A stretch of 64,000 nt of DNA from Paracoccus aerius (lineage in GTDB: Bacteria; Pseudomonadota; Alphaproteobacteria; Rhodobacterales; Rhodobacteraceae), in the NCBI RefSeq assembly GCF_014656455.1, contig NZ_BNCL01000010.1, positions 78,122 to 142,121 on the forward strand, in the 5' to 3' direction. Positions 53,620-61,730 of the stretch are shown here, in pieces. Every line of letters begins with the position of its first letter. The stretch's first letter is position 1. The position numbers and the translations under genes are program-made. The notes beneath the pieces are model-generated. The model did no database searches. It had not been told where the DNA came from and saw only the letters and a list, made by a program, of their open reading frames with translations.

Positions 53620-55044
53620 TCCGGAAGGTTCGGCGGGCAGGTGCAACACGGCGTCCAGGCCGCCTTCGGGACGGTTCGACAGATCCAGTCGCCCGCCAAG
53701 CGCCCTGGCGATCTCTTGCACGATGTTCAGGCCCAGCCCCGTGCTGGAAGGGTTGCGGACGCCGTTTCCGGAAAGGTTGAAGCGTTGCCCGCTTCCCAGC
53801 CTGCGCAGAAGATCCTGCGACAGGCCCGGCCCCCCGTCGCGGATCGAAATCGCCATGTCGTCTACCCCCCGCGCCGCCGTCAGCGTCACCGTGCCGCCCG
53901 GCGGGCTGGCTGTGATCGCGTTCTGCAAAAGGTTGCTGACGGCTTCGAACAGAAGGGCCTCGGTCGTATGCAGGCTGCCTGTGTGGGCATCCGCCTCGAC
54001 CTCCAGAAGGATGCGGCGCTTGCGGGCCTCGGCCAGGTGCAGGCGGACCACGCCGTCCAGAAGCGTCGCCACATCAACGGGTTCGGCGGCGGCGCTGCTC
54101 CACAGGGCACTGTTGCGCGCCAGGGCAAGGGCCAGAAGCTGGCTGGTCAGGCGCGAGGAACGGTCGGTGATCTCGCGCATGGCGCGCAGCACGGCGTGCA
54201 GATCGGCAGGATCCTGAAGCTGCAGCCCGCGGTCGATCTGGGCGCGCAGCACGGCCAGCGGCGTCTTCAGCTGGTGCGACGCATCCTCGATGAAGCGGCG
54301 CTGCGCCTCGCCCTGGATGCGGTGGCGGTCGACCAGCCGGTTGACCGACTGCACCAGGGGCTGCACCTCTCGCGGCAGGCCCGACGGGTCAAGCTGGCGC
54401 AGGTCGTCCGATGCCCGCCGGTCCAGCCGGTCGCGCAGCGCCCGCAGGGGCCGCAGCCCGGCATGGACACCGACCGCCAGAAGCAGCGTGGCCGAAGCAA
54501 GCGCGGCAAGGTCGCGCAGCACCGTGCGGGTGATGACCGTGCGCAGGAAAGCTTCGCGCGATTCGGTGGTTTCGGCGATCTCGATGATAAGGTTCTGGCC
54601 CTCGGCGCCGTAAAGCGGCGGATCCAGCGGCCGCATGTAGGCCGCGACCCGGATCGGCCGGTCATAGTAAAGGGCATCATAGAAGACCACTTGCCCCGTC
54701 GTCAGCGGCGGCGGGGGCGGCAGCAGCGAATCGCCGATCTGGACCAGCCCGTCGTCGGTGGATACGCGGAACAGGATCTCGCCATCGGCGGTGGCCTGAA
54801 AGCTTTCGAACAGCGGATAGGGCAGTTCGACCCCCAGCCCGCCGCTTTCGGTCGAGATGCGCAGGTCGATGGCCCGGATGGCCCCGCGCAGGGAACGGTC
54901 ATAGGCGCTGTCGGCCACCTCGCGCAGCGATTGCATCGACAGGATCAGCCCCATCACCATCGTGAACAGCAGCGTGGGCACCATCCACAGCGCCAGCGTG
55001 CGCCAAAGCGGGCGCCCCTGCAGGGGATTGGGGCGGGCGCTCAC
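53605..55044 (-). CDS. tctE: Sensor histidine kinase TctE
   Basis: A 479-residue membrane kinase: helices at about 17-38 and 175-196 flank a periplasmic 2CSK-type domain (FRVSTDDGLVQIGDSLLPPP). The dimerisation His is H257 in EDASHQLKTPL. ATPase boxes include NLLQNAITASPPGGTV, IRDGGPGLS and STGLGLNIVQEIA. It senses extracytoplasmic tricarboxylate and phosphorylates TctD. It starts with GTG inside the tctD stop (GTGA). Confidence 0.92.
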   Translation of the reverse strand: MSARPNPLQGRPLWRTLALWMVPTLLFTMVMGLILSMQSLREVADSAYDRSLRGAIRAIDLRISTESGGLGVELPYPLFESFQATADGEILFRVSTDDGLVQIGDSLLPPPPPLTTGQVVFYDALYYDRPIRVAAYMRPLDPPLYGAEGQNLIIEIAETTESREAFLRTVITRTVLRDLAALASATLLLAVGVHAGLRPLRALRDRLDRRASDDLRQLDPSGLPREVQPLVQSVNRLVDRHRIQGEAQRRFIEDASHQLKTPLAVLRAQIDRGLQLQDPADLHAVLRAMREITDRSSRLTSQLLALALARNSALWSSAAAEPVDVATLLDGVVRLHLAEARKRRILLEVEADAHTGSLHTTEALLFEAVSNLLQNAITASPPGGTVTLTAARGVDDMAISIRDGGPGLSQDLLRRLGSGQRFNLSGNGVRNPSSTGLGLNIVQEIARALGGRLDLSNRPEGGLDAVLHLPAEPSGLKAA

Positions 55045-55718
55045 CCGCCGTCCTCGTCATGTTCCAGCAGATAGCCGATGCCGCGCAGGGTCACGATCTG
55101 GATCGGCGCATGGGCCAGCCGCTTTCGCAGCCGGTGGATGATGACCTCGATCGCCTCGGGGTTCATGTCGCTTTCCACCGAAACCAGCCGGTCGAGGATC
55201 TGGGTCTTGGACAGGGGATCCCCGGGCCGCTGGATCAGCAGGCGCAGCACGGCATGTTCGCGCGGCGACAGCGACAGCACCTCGTCGCCCAGCGTGAAGC
55301 GTTGCCCGGCCTGGTCGAAGCACAGGGGGCCGCAGGCATAGACGCCGCGGGCCCGGCCGTGGCTGCGCCGGATCAGGGCATGGATGCGGACCTCCAGTTC
55401 CTCAATGGCGAAGGGCTTGCCCATGAAGTCGTCGGCCCCGTCCCGCAGCAAGGCGACCCGCTGGGCCAGGCTGTCGCGGGCGGTCATCACCAGCAAGGGC
55501 GTGTCGTTCCCGCGCGCCTTCAGCCGGGCCAGGAACTCGGCCCCGGTCATCTGCGGCAGGCCGAGGTCCAGCAGGATCAGGTCATAGCTGTCGGCCGCGA
55601 TGCTGGCCTCGGCGCCGCGGCCGTCCTCGGTCCAGTCGACCTGGAATCCCCGGCCCACGAGGCTTTGGGTCAGCCATTCGGCAAGATCCTCATCATCTTC
55701 GACAAGTAGAAGCTTCAA
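55041..55718 (-). CDS. tctD: OmpR-family response regulator TctD
   Basis: 225 residues: receiver domain with phospho-acceptor D51 (LILLDLGLPQMTG) and FMGKPF, then an OmpR-type winged helix (SLSPREHAVLRLLIQRPGDPLSK...VIIHRLRKRLAHAPIQIVTLRGIGYLL). It activates tctCBA in characterised systems. First gene of a - strand series tctD-tctE-tctC-tctB-tctA-prpB. The 137-bp gap upstream separates it from the MFS gene. Confidence 0.93.
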   Translation of the reverse strand: MKLLLVEDDEDLAEWLTQSLVGRGFQVDWTEDGRGAEASIAADSYDLILLDLGLPQMTGAEFLARLKARGNDTPLLVMTARDSLAQRVALLRDGADDFMGKPFAIEELEVRIHALIRRSHGRARGVYACGPLCFDQAGQRFTLGDEVLSLSPREHAVLRLLIQRPGDPLSKTQILDRLVSVESDMNPEAIEVIIHRLRKRLAHAPIQIVTLRGIGYLLEHDEDGG

Positions 55719-55855
55719 GGGCCCGCTTCCCCGTTACGAGGCGTTCCATCCCGCCCTGGCCGCTTCACTATCGCGCAGGAGAGAAACGCGCCGCAACCCT
55801 TCGGGCAGGGCTTGCGGTCCCAGGGGCCGCCGGCCTGGCCCGGAAGGTAGCCCCT

Positions 55856-57064
55856 TCACCCTGTCCTTCGGCGATGGCGGCGAAGGATGATCAGATAGCC
55901 CGCCACCCCGGCCAGCGGCCCCGGCAGAAGCAGCCACACGGCAGACGGCCCGATCTTCTGGATCAGGATCGTCGTGGCAAGGATCGACAGCATGGTGATT
56001 GCAAAGCCCGCCGCGTTCTGGATCGCCAGGGCAGCGCCCACCATGTCCCTGGGGCAGGCCCGGGCGGACAGGGCCGAGAATTGCGGCGAATCGGCCACCA
56101 CGGATGCACCCCACAGCAGCAGCACCGCCAGAAGCGCCTCTGCCGGAAAGGCCCGCCAGCCAAGCGCGAAGGTGACGATGCATCCTCCTGACAGGATCAG
56201 CGCGCCCAGGGCGACACCTGCACTGCCGATCCGTTGCGACAGCGCGCCTCCTGCAAGGCAGCCCAGGGCACCGGCGCCGATGACAAGAAAGGAAAGACCC
56301 GCCACCCCAAGCGCAGGAAAGCCGGCATCAAGCCCGGTGGCGGCCACCAGCATGGGAACGGCCGTCCAGAAGGCGTAGAGTTCCCACATATGCCCGAAAT
56401 AGCCGATCGCGGCGGCGCGGAACCGCGCGATGCTGAAGGCTGAAAGCACGTTCCCTGTCCGCTTCACGCCAGCGGCGGCTGGCAGATGCGGCCCCGTTCC
56501 CAGACGATGCACCAGTGCCGCACCCACAAGCGCCAGGCCGGACGAGCCGCTGACGATCCACTGCCACGGCAACTGCCCGCCGCTGAAGCGCAGGAAATGC
56601 GGCAGGGCGGTTCCAAGGGTCAGCATCGCGACCAGCAGGGCCAGGGCCTGGCCCGTCCGCTCTGGCTCCCAGCTGACGATCAGCTTCATGCCTATGGGAT
56701 AGATCCCCGCCAGGCTAAGCCCGACAAGAAAGCGAAAGACGCTGCCGGAAACCACGTCCTGGGCCAGCCATGCGAAGCCCAGGTTGAACAGCGCGCCTGC
56801 CAGGGCCGAGGTGACGAAGATGGTGCTGGCGCGAAAGCGGTCCGCAAGACCCAGCAGCGACATCCCCAGCGTTCCCAGGATGAACCCGCCCTGCACCGCA
56901 GTCGTCAGCCACCCGATGGCCGAGGCGTCTGCGCCCCAGGCATCGATCAGCCCGCCGGCTGCGCTGTTCGCGCTGAACCACAGCGAGGTGCCGAAAAGCT
57001 GCGCGATCGACACCACGGCCACGGGCCCGATCCATGAGGGGATCCTGCGCCCGGATTCTGTCAT
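55856..57064 (-). CDS. Major facilitator superfamily transporter
   Basis: A 402-residue protein with about 12 helices. WFSANSAAGGLIDAWGAD begins helix 1-2, and FRFLVGLSLAGIYPIGMKLIVSW is the helix 4-5 region typical of CynX/NimT-like or related MFS proteins. VADSPQFSALSARACPRDMVG lies in the C half. The substrate is unknown. The ATG at 57064 follows GAGGGGG; a further upstream in-frame start at 57097 is less likely. It lies 37 bases after the sensor-exonuclease gene on the same strand. Confidence 0.87.
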   Translation of the reverse strand: MTESGRRIPSWIGPVAVVSIAQLFGTSLWFSANSAAGGLIDAWGADASAIGWLTTAVQGGFILGTLGMSLLGLADRFRASTIFVTSALAGALFNLGFAWLAQDVVSGSVFRFLVGLSLAGIYPIGMKLIVSWEPERTGQALALLVAMLTLGTALPHFLRFSGGQLPWQWIVSGSSGLALVGAALVHRLGTGPHLPAAAGVKRTGNVLSAFSIARFRAAAIGYFGHMWELYAFWTAVPMLVAATGLDAGFPALGVAGLSFLVIGAGALGCLAGGALSQRIGSAGVALGALILSGGCIVTFALGWRAFPAEALLAVLLLWGASVVADSPQFSALSARACPRDMVGAALAIQNAAGFAITMLSILATTILIQKIGPSAVWLLLPGPLAGVAGYLIILRRHRRRTG

Positions 57065-57101
57065 GTCGCATCCCCCTCGTGCTGATGGCCAGGACATCCT
57101 T

Positions 57102-59003
57102 TCAATGCGGCAGGTTCGCGTCGCCGATCAGGCGGCGGTGGCGACGGGCCTCGGCCACGGCATCCTCGAACCGCTCGATGCCCTTTGCCTCGAGCGCCGG
57201 GATCAGCCGCAGGAAGGCTTCGGCCGTCGCGATGGCATCGCCCATCGCCCTGTGGCGGTTTTCGGGCGGGATCTGGATCCCCAGGCGACTGGCCAGGTCG
57301 TCCAGCGTGTGATCGGCGGACTGGCCCCAGACCATCGCCGACAGCAGCACGGTGTCCAGCACCCGGTTGTCGAAGCGGATGCCGGTTTCGGTTTCCGCCC
57401 GGCGCAGGAAGCCCATGTCGAAGGGTGCGTTGTGGGCGATCAGGACGCTGCCTTCGCAGAAATGCCGGAACGCGGCCAAGGCAGCGGCCAGGTCGGGCGC
57501 GCCGCGCAGCATCCTGTCCGTGATGCCGTGGATAGCGGTGGAGGCCGGCGGGACCGACCGACCCGGATCGACCAGCGTCTCGAAGCGTTCGCCGGTCAGC
57601 CGTCCCCGCACCAGTCTCAGGCCCGCGATCTGCACGATCCGGTCGCTGTCGGTCAGGCCGGTGGTTTCGGTGTCGAAGACCACGCAGGTCAGGTCCGCCA
57701 GGCGGGACGACGAAAGCTCGCGGCCCGCAAGGGCAAAGTCATAGGTCACGCCACGCCCTTCGGCCGCGGCCTCGGCCCGGGCCAGCGGCAGGACCAGACG
57801 CGCCATCCGGCCGTCGACTTCGGGCCAGATTGCCGTGCCATGCGCGGCCAGAACCTCGGCCCCGGTCAGGTCGGGCTGCCCCGGATCGGGTGCCTTGCCC
57901 AGCCATGCTTCCAGTTGGTCGACAGGGACCGGCGCGCCCTGCCATTCCAGGACAAGCTGCATCCCTTCCAGCACGTCGGGGCGAACCGAAACCCTGGGTT
58001 CCAGCCCTTCCGCGCGCAGTTGCCTGTCCAGAAACACCAGCAACGCGTTCAGCGGCCCGGCCTCGGCCCGAAAGACAAGCGGCGGAAGAAGACCGGCATG
58101 GGCAAGGCCCGCCGTCAGCTCGTCCAGCCCCGCCAGACCCGATGGGGCGTCATCGGCCAGGATCTGGGACAGCCTGCGGGTCGTTGCGGCCAGACCTCGG
58201 CCTTCAGCCCGAAGCACCTTCGCCAGGGATGGGGGAACGGGGCCTTCCAGCGCCTCGAGCAGCGGCACCAGCGTTGCGGCATGACGGCGCAGCGCCTCGA
58301 GCGTCGCGCGGGGGGCGGGGCTGTCCGGCAACGGCTGGCGCATCGTCAGCAGCAGGCCCTGTTCGATCCTGCGCAACCGGGCGGACATCCTTGTGCCCTG
58401 CCCGGTCATCCAGGACAAATCCGTCGCCGGGGCGCCTGCATCCAGTCGCGCCCGGGCTGCCTGCAAGGCCGCCCCGCTCAGATGCCGGTCCAGCGGGCGA
58501 TCAAGCGCCAGCCCCGGAAGCAGTCCTGCCGCACTGGCATTGTAGAAGATCACCCGCCCCTGCCCATCCGTCATCACCGCGCCCGCCCCGAACTCGGCCA
58601 GGATGGATTCGAGCGTGGCCTTTTCGCGCACCTGTTCGGCAGCATGGGTTTGCAGGGCTTGGTCCAATGCCTCGGCCGTGCGAAGGCGGGCGGCGGCGGC
58701 GTCCTGCGCGGCGGGTCCAAGATCGGCAAGATGGGCGGTCTTCGACAGGTCGGGCGGGCGGCCGGTGCGCAGGCTGCCGGCCAGCATCTCTATGGGACGG
58801 GCCAGATGCTGGTCGAACAGATACCACAACCCGGTCGCCAGACCCGCAAGCCCGAAGCCCGCCACCATGACGCCCTGAACGACCGCATCGGTCCCGCCGC
58901 GCGCGGCCAGCCACAATGCCGCACCCGCAACGCCAAGGGTTGCCATGCCATAGGCCGCGAAAAGCGCCAGCAAGCGCAGCCGCAAAGAACCGCGCCTTGT
59001 CAT
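57102..59003 (-). CDS. Membrane sensor-like protein fused to a DEDDh 3'-5' exonuclease
   Basis: 633 residues. Two membrane helices (about 10-34 and 43-63) precede a HAMP-like stretch, a PAS-like domain at about 125-200 (LAEFGAGAVMTDGQGRVIFYNASA), and a region about 230-410 resembling a degenerate histidine kinase. The last part ends AAHGTAIWPEVDGRMARLVLPL, like a decayed ATPase tail. Residues about 438-600 form a complete DnaQ-type exonuclease with D444, E446 (FDTETTG), D529 (HNAPFD), H584 and D589. It overlaps the receiver gene (ATGA). It likely senses a signal linked to acetate or symporter status; the nuclease substrate is unknown. Confidence 0.85.
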   Translation of the reverse strand: MTRRGSLRLRLLALFAAYGMATLGVAGAALWLAARGGTDAVVQGVMVAGFGLAGLATGLWYLFDQHLARPIEMLAGSLRTGRPPDLSKTAHLADLGPAAQDAAAARLRTAEALDQALQTHAAEQVREKATLESILAEFGAGAVMTDGQGRVIFYNASAAGLLPGLALDRPLDRHLSGAALQAARARLDAGAPATDLSWMTGQGTRMSARLRRIEQGLLLTMRQPLPDSPAPRATLEALRRHAATLVPLLEALEGPVPPSLAKVLRAEGRGLAATTRRLSQILADDAPSGLAGLDELTAGLAHAGLLPPLVFRAEAGPLNALLVFLDRQLRAEGLEPRVSVRPDVLEGMQLVLEWQGAPVPVDQLEAWLGKAPDPGQPDLTGAEVLAAHGTAIWPEVDGRMARLVLPLARAEAAAEGRGVTYDFALAGRELSSSRLADLTCVVFDTETTGLTDSDRIVQIAGLRLVRGRLTGERFETLVDPGRSVPPASTAIHGITDRMLRGAPDLAAALAAFRHFCEGSVLIAHNAPFDMGFLRRAETETGIRFDNRVLDTVLLSAMVWGQSADHTLDDLASRLGIQIPPENRHRAMGDAIATAEAFLRLIPALEAKGIERFEDAVAEARRHRRLIGDANLPH

Positions 59004-59368
59004 TGCCTGCCAAGAAGGCGGGCCATTTCCGCCCGCAGTTCGGATAGCTCGAAGGGCTTGGCGATGAAGCCGTCCGCGCCCAGGGCCATGCCCTTGCGGT
59101 GCTCGACCACCGAACCGCGCGCCGTCATCAGCAGGACCCGGACCTGCGCCAGATCCGGATCGGCGCGCAGATCCTGCAGGACCTGATAGCCGGATACCTC
59201 GGGCAGCATCACGTCCAGCAGAACCAGGTCGGGCCGGGACTGCCGGATGGAGGACAGCGCGTCCTTTCCGCTGGCCAGCCGTTCATGGCGATGCCCGTCG
59301 CGCGTCAGCAGGAAATCCAGGGCGATGGCGATGTTATCCTCGTCCTCGATGACCAGGATCCTGGCCAT
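59000..59368 (-). CDS. Single-domain response regulator (CheY-like receiver)
   Basis: A 122-residue receiver with no output domain. It has the acidic pocket IEDEDN, phospho-acceptor D52 (LVLLDVMLP), T82 (LMTARG) and K104 (FIAKPF). GAGGGGTG precedes the ATG. It is encoded between a small membrane protein and the sensor-exonuclease, one base after the former and overlapping the latter. Its phosphodonor and target are not evident; the adjacent kinase-like protein appears catalytically degenerate. Confidence 0.92.
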   Translation of the reverse strand: MARILVIEDEDNIAIALDFLLTRDGHRHERLASGKDALSSIRQSRPDLVLLDVMLPEVSGYQVLQDLRADPDLAQVRVLLMTARGSVVEHRKGMALGADGFIAKPFELSELRAEMARLLGRQ

Positions 59369-59369
59369 G

Positions 59370-59867
59370 TCACCCCTCCCCCGCGCAGACGGCGGCAAAG
59401 GCCGGATCGTCGGCCGTGGCAGTTGTCCAGTCGCCGCGCGCGGGACGGATGCGACCACCCGCGCAGTCGAAATCCTGCGGCACGATGATGGTCTGGCCGC
59501 GCCTTTCGACCAGCATGATGGGCGCCTGCCTGATCCCGCCCTGGCCTTCGCGGATCTGTGCGGGATCAAGTGCCGCGAAGCGGACCTCGACCGGGGCAAG
59601 ATAGGTCCAGGGCGCCCAGGGCTGGCTGTCGCGCCCGACCAGCAGCACCTGGGTATCCTGCGGCAACCGGGCGGTCGCGCGCCCGAACCAGGCATAGTCG
59701 TTCCAGACCGAATAGCTGACCATGGCCAGCCCGATCCCCGCCGGCAGCAGCCAGGACGCCAGCTTCAGCCCGGCCTTCTGCGCCGCGTGCGACATGGCAT
59801 AGAGCAGGGCGGCCGCCCCGATGCCGACGGCGATCACGCCCAGAAGCTCGGTCCCGATCCCTGTCAT
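59370..59867 (-). CDS. Small membrane protein of the acetate-associated operon
   Basis: 165 residues with two N-terminal membrane helices (about 5-25 and 36-56) and a periplasmic or cytoplasmic beta-rich tail (VLLVGRDSQPWAPWTYLAPVEVRFAAL) containing two Cys (DFDCAGG and AAVCAG). I recognise no named family. It overlaps the DUF294 gene (ATGA) and is one base from the receiver gene, so it belongs to the same transcript. Confidence 0.75.
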   Translation of the reverse strand: MTGIGTELLGVIAVGIGAAALLYAMSHAAQKAGLKLASWLLPAGIGLAMVSYSVWNDYAWFGRATARLPQDTQVLLVGRDSQPWAPWTYLAPVEVRFAALDPAQIREGQGGIRQAPIMLVERRGQTIIVPQDFDCAGGRIRPARGDWTTATADDPAFAAVCAGEG

Positions 59868-61672
59868 CCCAGCATTCCCTTTCCATGTCCCATAGCCGAC
59901 TGCATCCCGCGCACGACCACAAAGGCGTCGCGCAGGTGGCTGCGCTCGAAATCCGCCAGATCCGCGGGCGAGAGATAGTTGTCCGGCGGCCGCCCAGCCT
60001 TGACCAGATGCGCCTGGTTTTCCAGCCGGGTCGTCTGGATCATGTCATAGGCCGCGATCAGTTCCCTGGCCCCGGCGGGCGAGATGACGCCCCGCGTCTC
60101 GGCAGCCTCCAGCCGGGCGCGGGTGTTGACGACGTTGATCCGGCCCTGCAACGCATAGATCCGCGCAAGGTCCGTGACGGGGACGACGCCGTTGTGCTTC
60201 ATGTCGATCCGGTGCCGATGCTCGCCCGACCGGATCGTGGCAAAGCCCCCGATCAGCCCCAAGGGCGGGCGGTGCTTCAGGGCATTCGCCACCATATGCG
60301 CCAGGAAGATCGAGTTTCTGGCAGCCATGTCCAGCGTCTGGCGCTGCAGATCCTCCAGCAGCGCGGCCTCGCCGCCGATCGGGCGCAGGTCGAACATGAC
60401 CGAGGCCAGCATCTGCGCCTCGGGGCTGGGACGGGTGATCCAGTCGCGGAAATAGCCCTGCCAGACCGGCACCGGCTGACGCCAGCGTGGGTTCGTGGCC
60501 ATCATGTCGCCCGGGCAATGAACATAGCCGCAGGCGTGCAGCCCATCGCTGACGAAACGCGCCAAGTCTTCGAACCACGGATCCCCCGCATCGGCGCCCG
60601 GCGCCAGGATCAGGCAGTTGTCCTGGTCGCTGACGCCTGTCTGTTCCTGACGCCCCTGGCTGCCGCAGGCGGCCCAGAGAAAGGGCGCGGGCGGCGGTCC
60701 CATCCGCTGCTGCGCCAGGTTCAGCAGTCGGCGGGTGACGGCATCGGCGATGTCGGTGATCATCCGGGTGATGACCTCGTGCCGTTGCCGCGCCAGGACA
60801 AGCTGCACCAGCAGTTCGGGGATCCGGGCCGTCACCTGCGCCATCTGGGCCACGTCATCGACCTGCGCGACCTCGCGGATCAGCCCGGGGGCCGAGATCG
60901 CCTGCACGCGCGTCAGGTCGGTCTGGCTGATCATGCCGACAAAGCGGCCGTCAGCGACAACCGGCAGGTGGCTGACGCGGCGTTCCAGCATGATGGTCAG
61001 CACGTCATAGCCAAGCGCATCGGGCGCCAGGGTGACGGGATCGGCGGTCATCACCTCCGATACCGGGCCGCGCGGGTCCCGACCCTCGGCCACGACGCGG
61101 TTCGACATGTCCCGGATGGTAACGAGCCCGATCAGGCGGCCCCCCGCCGTGATGCCGATGCTGCTGACACCGGCCTGCCGCATCTGGCGCGCGGCCTCGA
61201 TGATGGGTGTATCGGGCGCGCAGGCGACCGGCTTGCCCGACAGCAACTCGCCCACCTTCAGGGTGGCGACGCTGGTGCCGCGATCCGGGACACCCCGCCC
61301 CCGGTCGAAGAACCGCGCCACGGCCCGATGCTCCTTGATCAGGCGCGTTACCTCGTCCCGCGGCAGCATCAGGATCACGGCCTCGTCCAGGGCACGGGCC
61401 GAGGTGACGGCGGTTCCGTGGCGCAGCAGGCCGCGTTCGCCAAAGGAGTTGCGCGGCCCAAGCTGGGAGACGCTGTCGCCATGGCGGTCGGTGACGACCA
61501 CATGGCCGCTTTCGATCAGGTAAAGGCCCGGGAGGCGGTCGCCGAACTCATAGATCGTCTGGCCTGGCGCAAAGGACCTGCGACTGAAGGAACCGGCGAC
61601 CCGCGCCAGCTCGTCCCGTTTCAGGCTGTCATAGGGATGCACTGTGGCGATGAAGTCGATGATACCAGTCAT
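59864..61672 (-). CDS. cNMP-binding, CBS and DUF294 nucleotidyltransferase-like protein
   Basis: A 602-residue cytoplasmic regulator. Residues about 8-115 form a cyclic-nucleotide-binding fold (LYLIESGHVVV, NSFGERGLLRHG). The canonical phosphate-binding Arg after the helix appears absent (HGTAVTSA). About 138-262 form two CBS motifs. About 300-440 form DUF294, a nucleotidyltransferase-like domain with CGSQGRQEQ at 336-344 and D349/D351, followed by the DUF294 C-terminal helices. Related proteins accompany SLC5 symporters and acetyl-CoA synthetase. ATG 61672 was chosen; GTG one codon earlier is possible. Confidence 0.92.
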   Translation of the reverse strand: MTGIIDFIATVHPYDSLKRDELARVAGSFSRRSFAPGQTIYEFGDRLPGLYLIESGHVVVTDRHGDSVSQLGPRNSFGERGLLRHGTAVTSARALDEAVILMLPRDEVTRLIKEHRAVARFFDRGRGVPDRGTSVATLKVGELLSGKPVACAPDTPIIEAARQMRQAGVSSIGITAGGRLIGLVTIRDMSNRVVAEGRDPRGPVSEVMTADPVTLAPDALGYDVLTIMLERRVSHLPVVADGRFVGMISQTDLTRVQAISAPGLIREVAQVDDVAQMAQVTARIPELLVQLVLARQRHEVITRMITDIADAVTRRLLNLAQQRMGPPPAPFLWAACGSQGRQEQTGVSDQDNCLILAPGADAGDPWFEDLARFVSDGLHACGYVHCPGDMMATNPRWRQPVPVWQGYFRDWITRPSPEAQMLASVMFDLRPIGGEAALLEDLQRQTLDMAARNSIFLAHMVANALKHRPPLGLIGGFATIRSGEHRHRIDMKHNGVVPVTDLARIYALQGRINVVNTRARLEAAETRGVISPAGARELIAAYDMIQTTRLENQAHLVKAGRPPDNYLSPADLADFERSHLRDAFVVVRGMQSAMGHGKGMLG

Positions 61673-61730
61673 CACCCGCTGACCTTGGCAAGGATGCCGC
61701 GCCCCCGGGGAGGCGCGGCAGATGTCGGTT

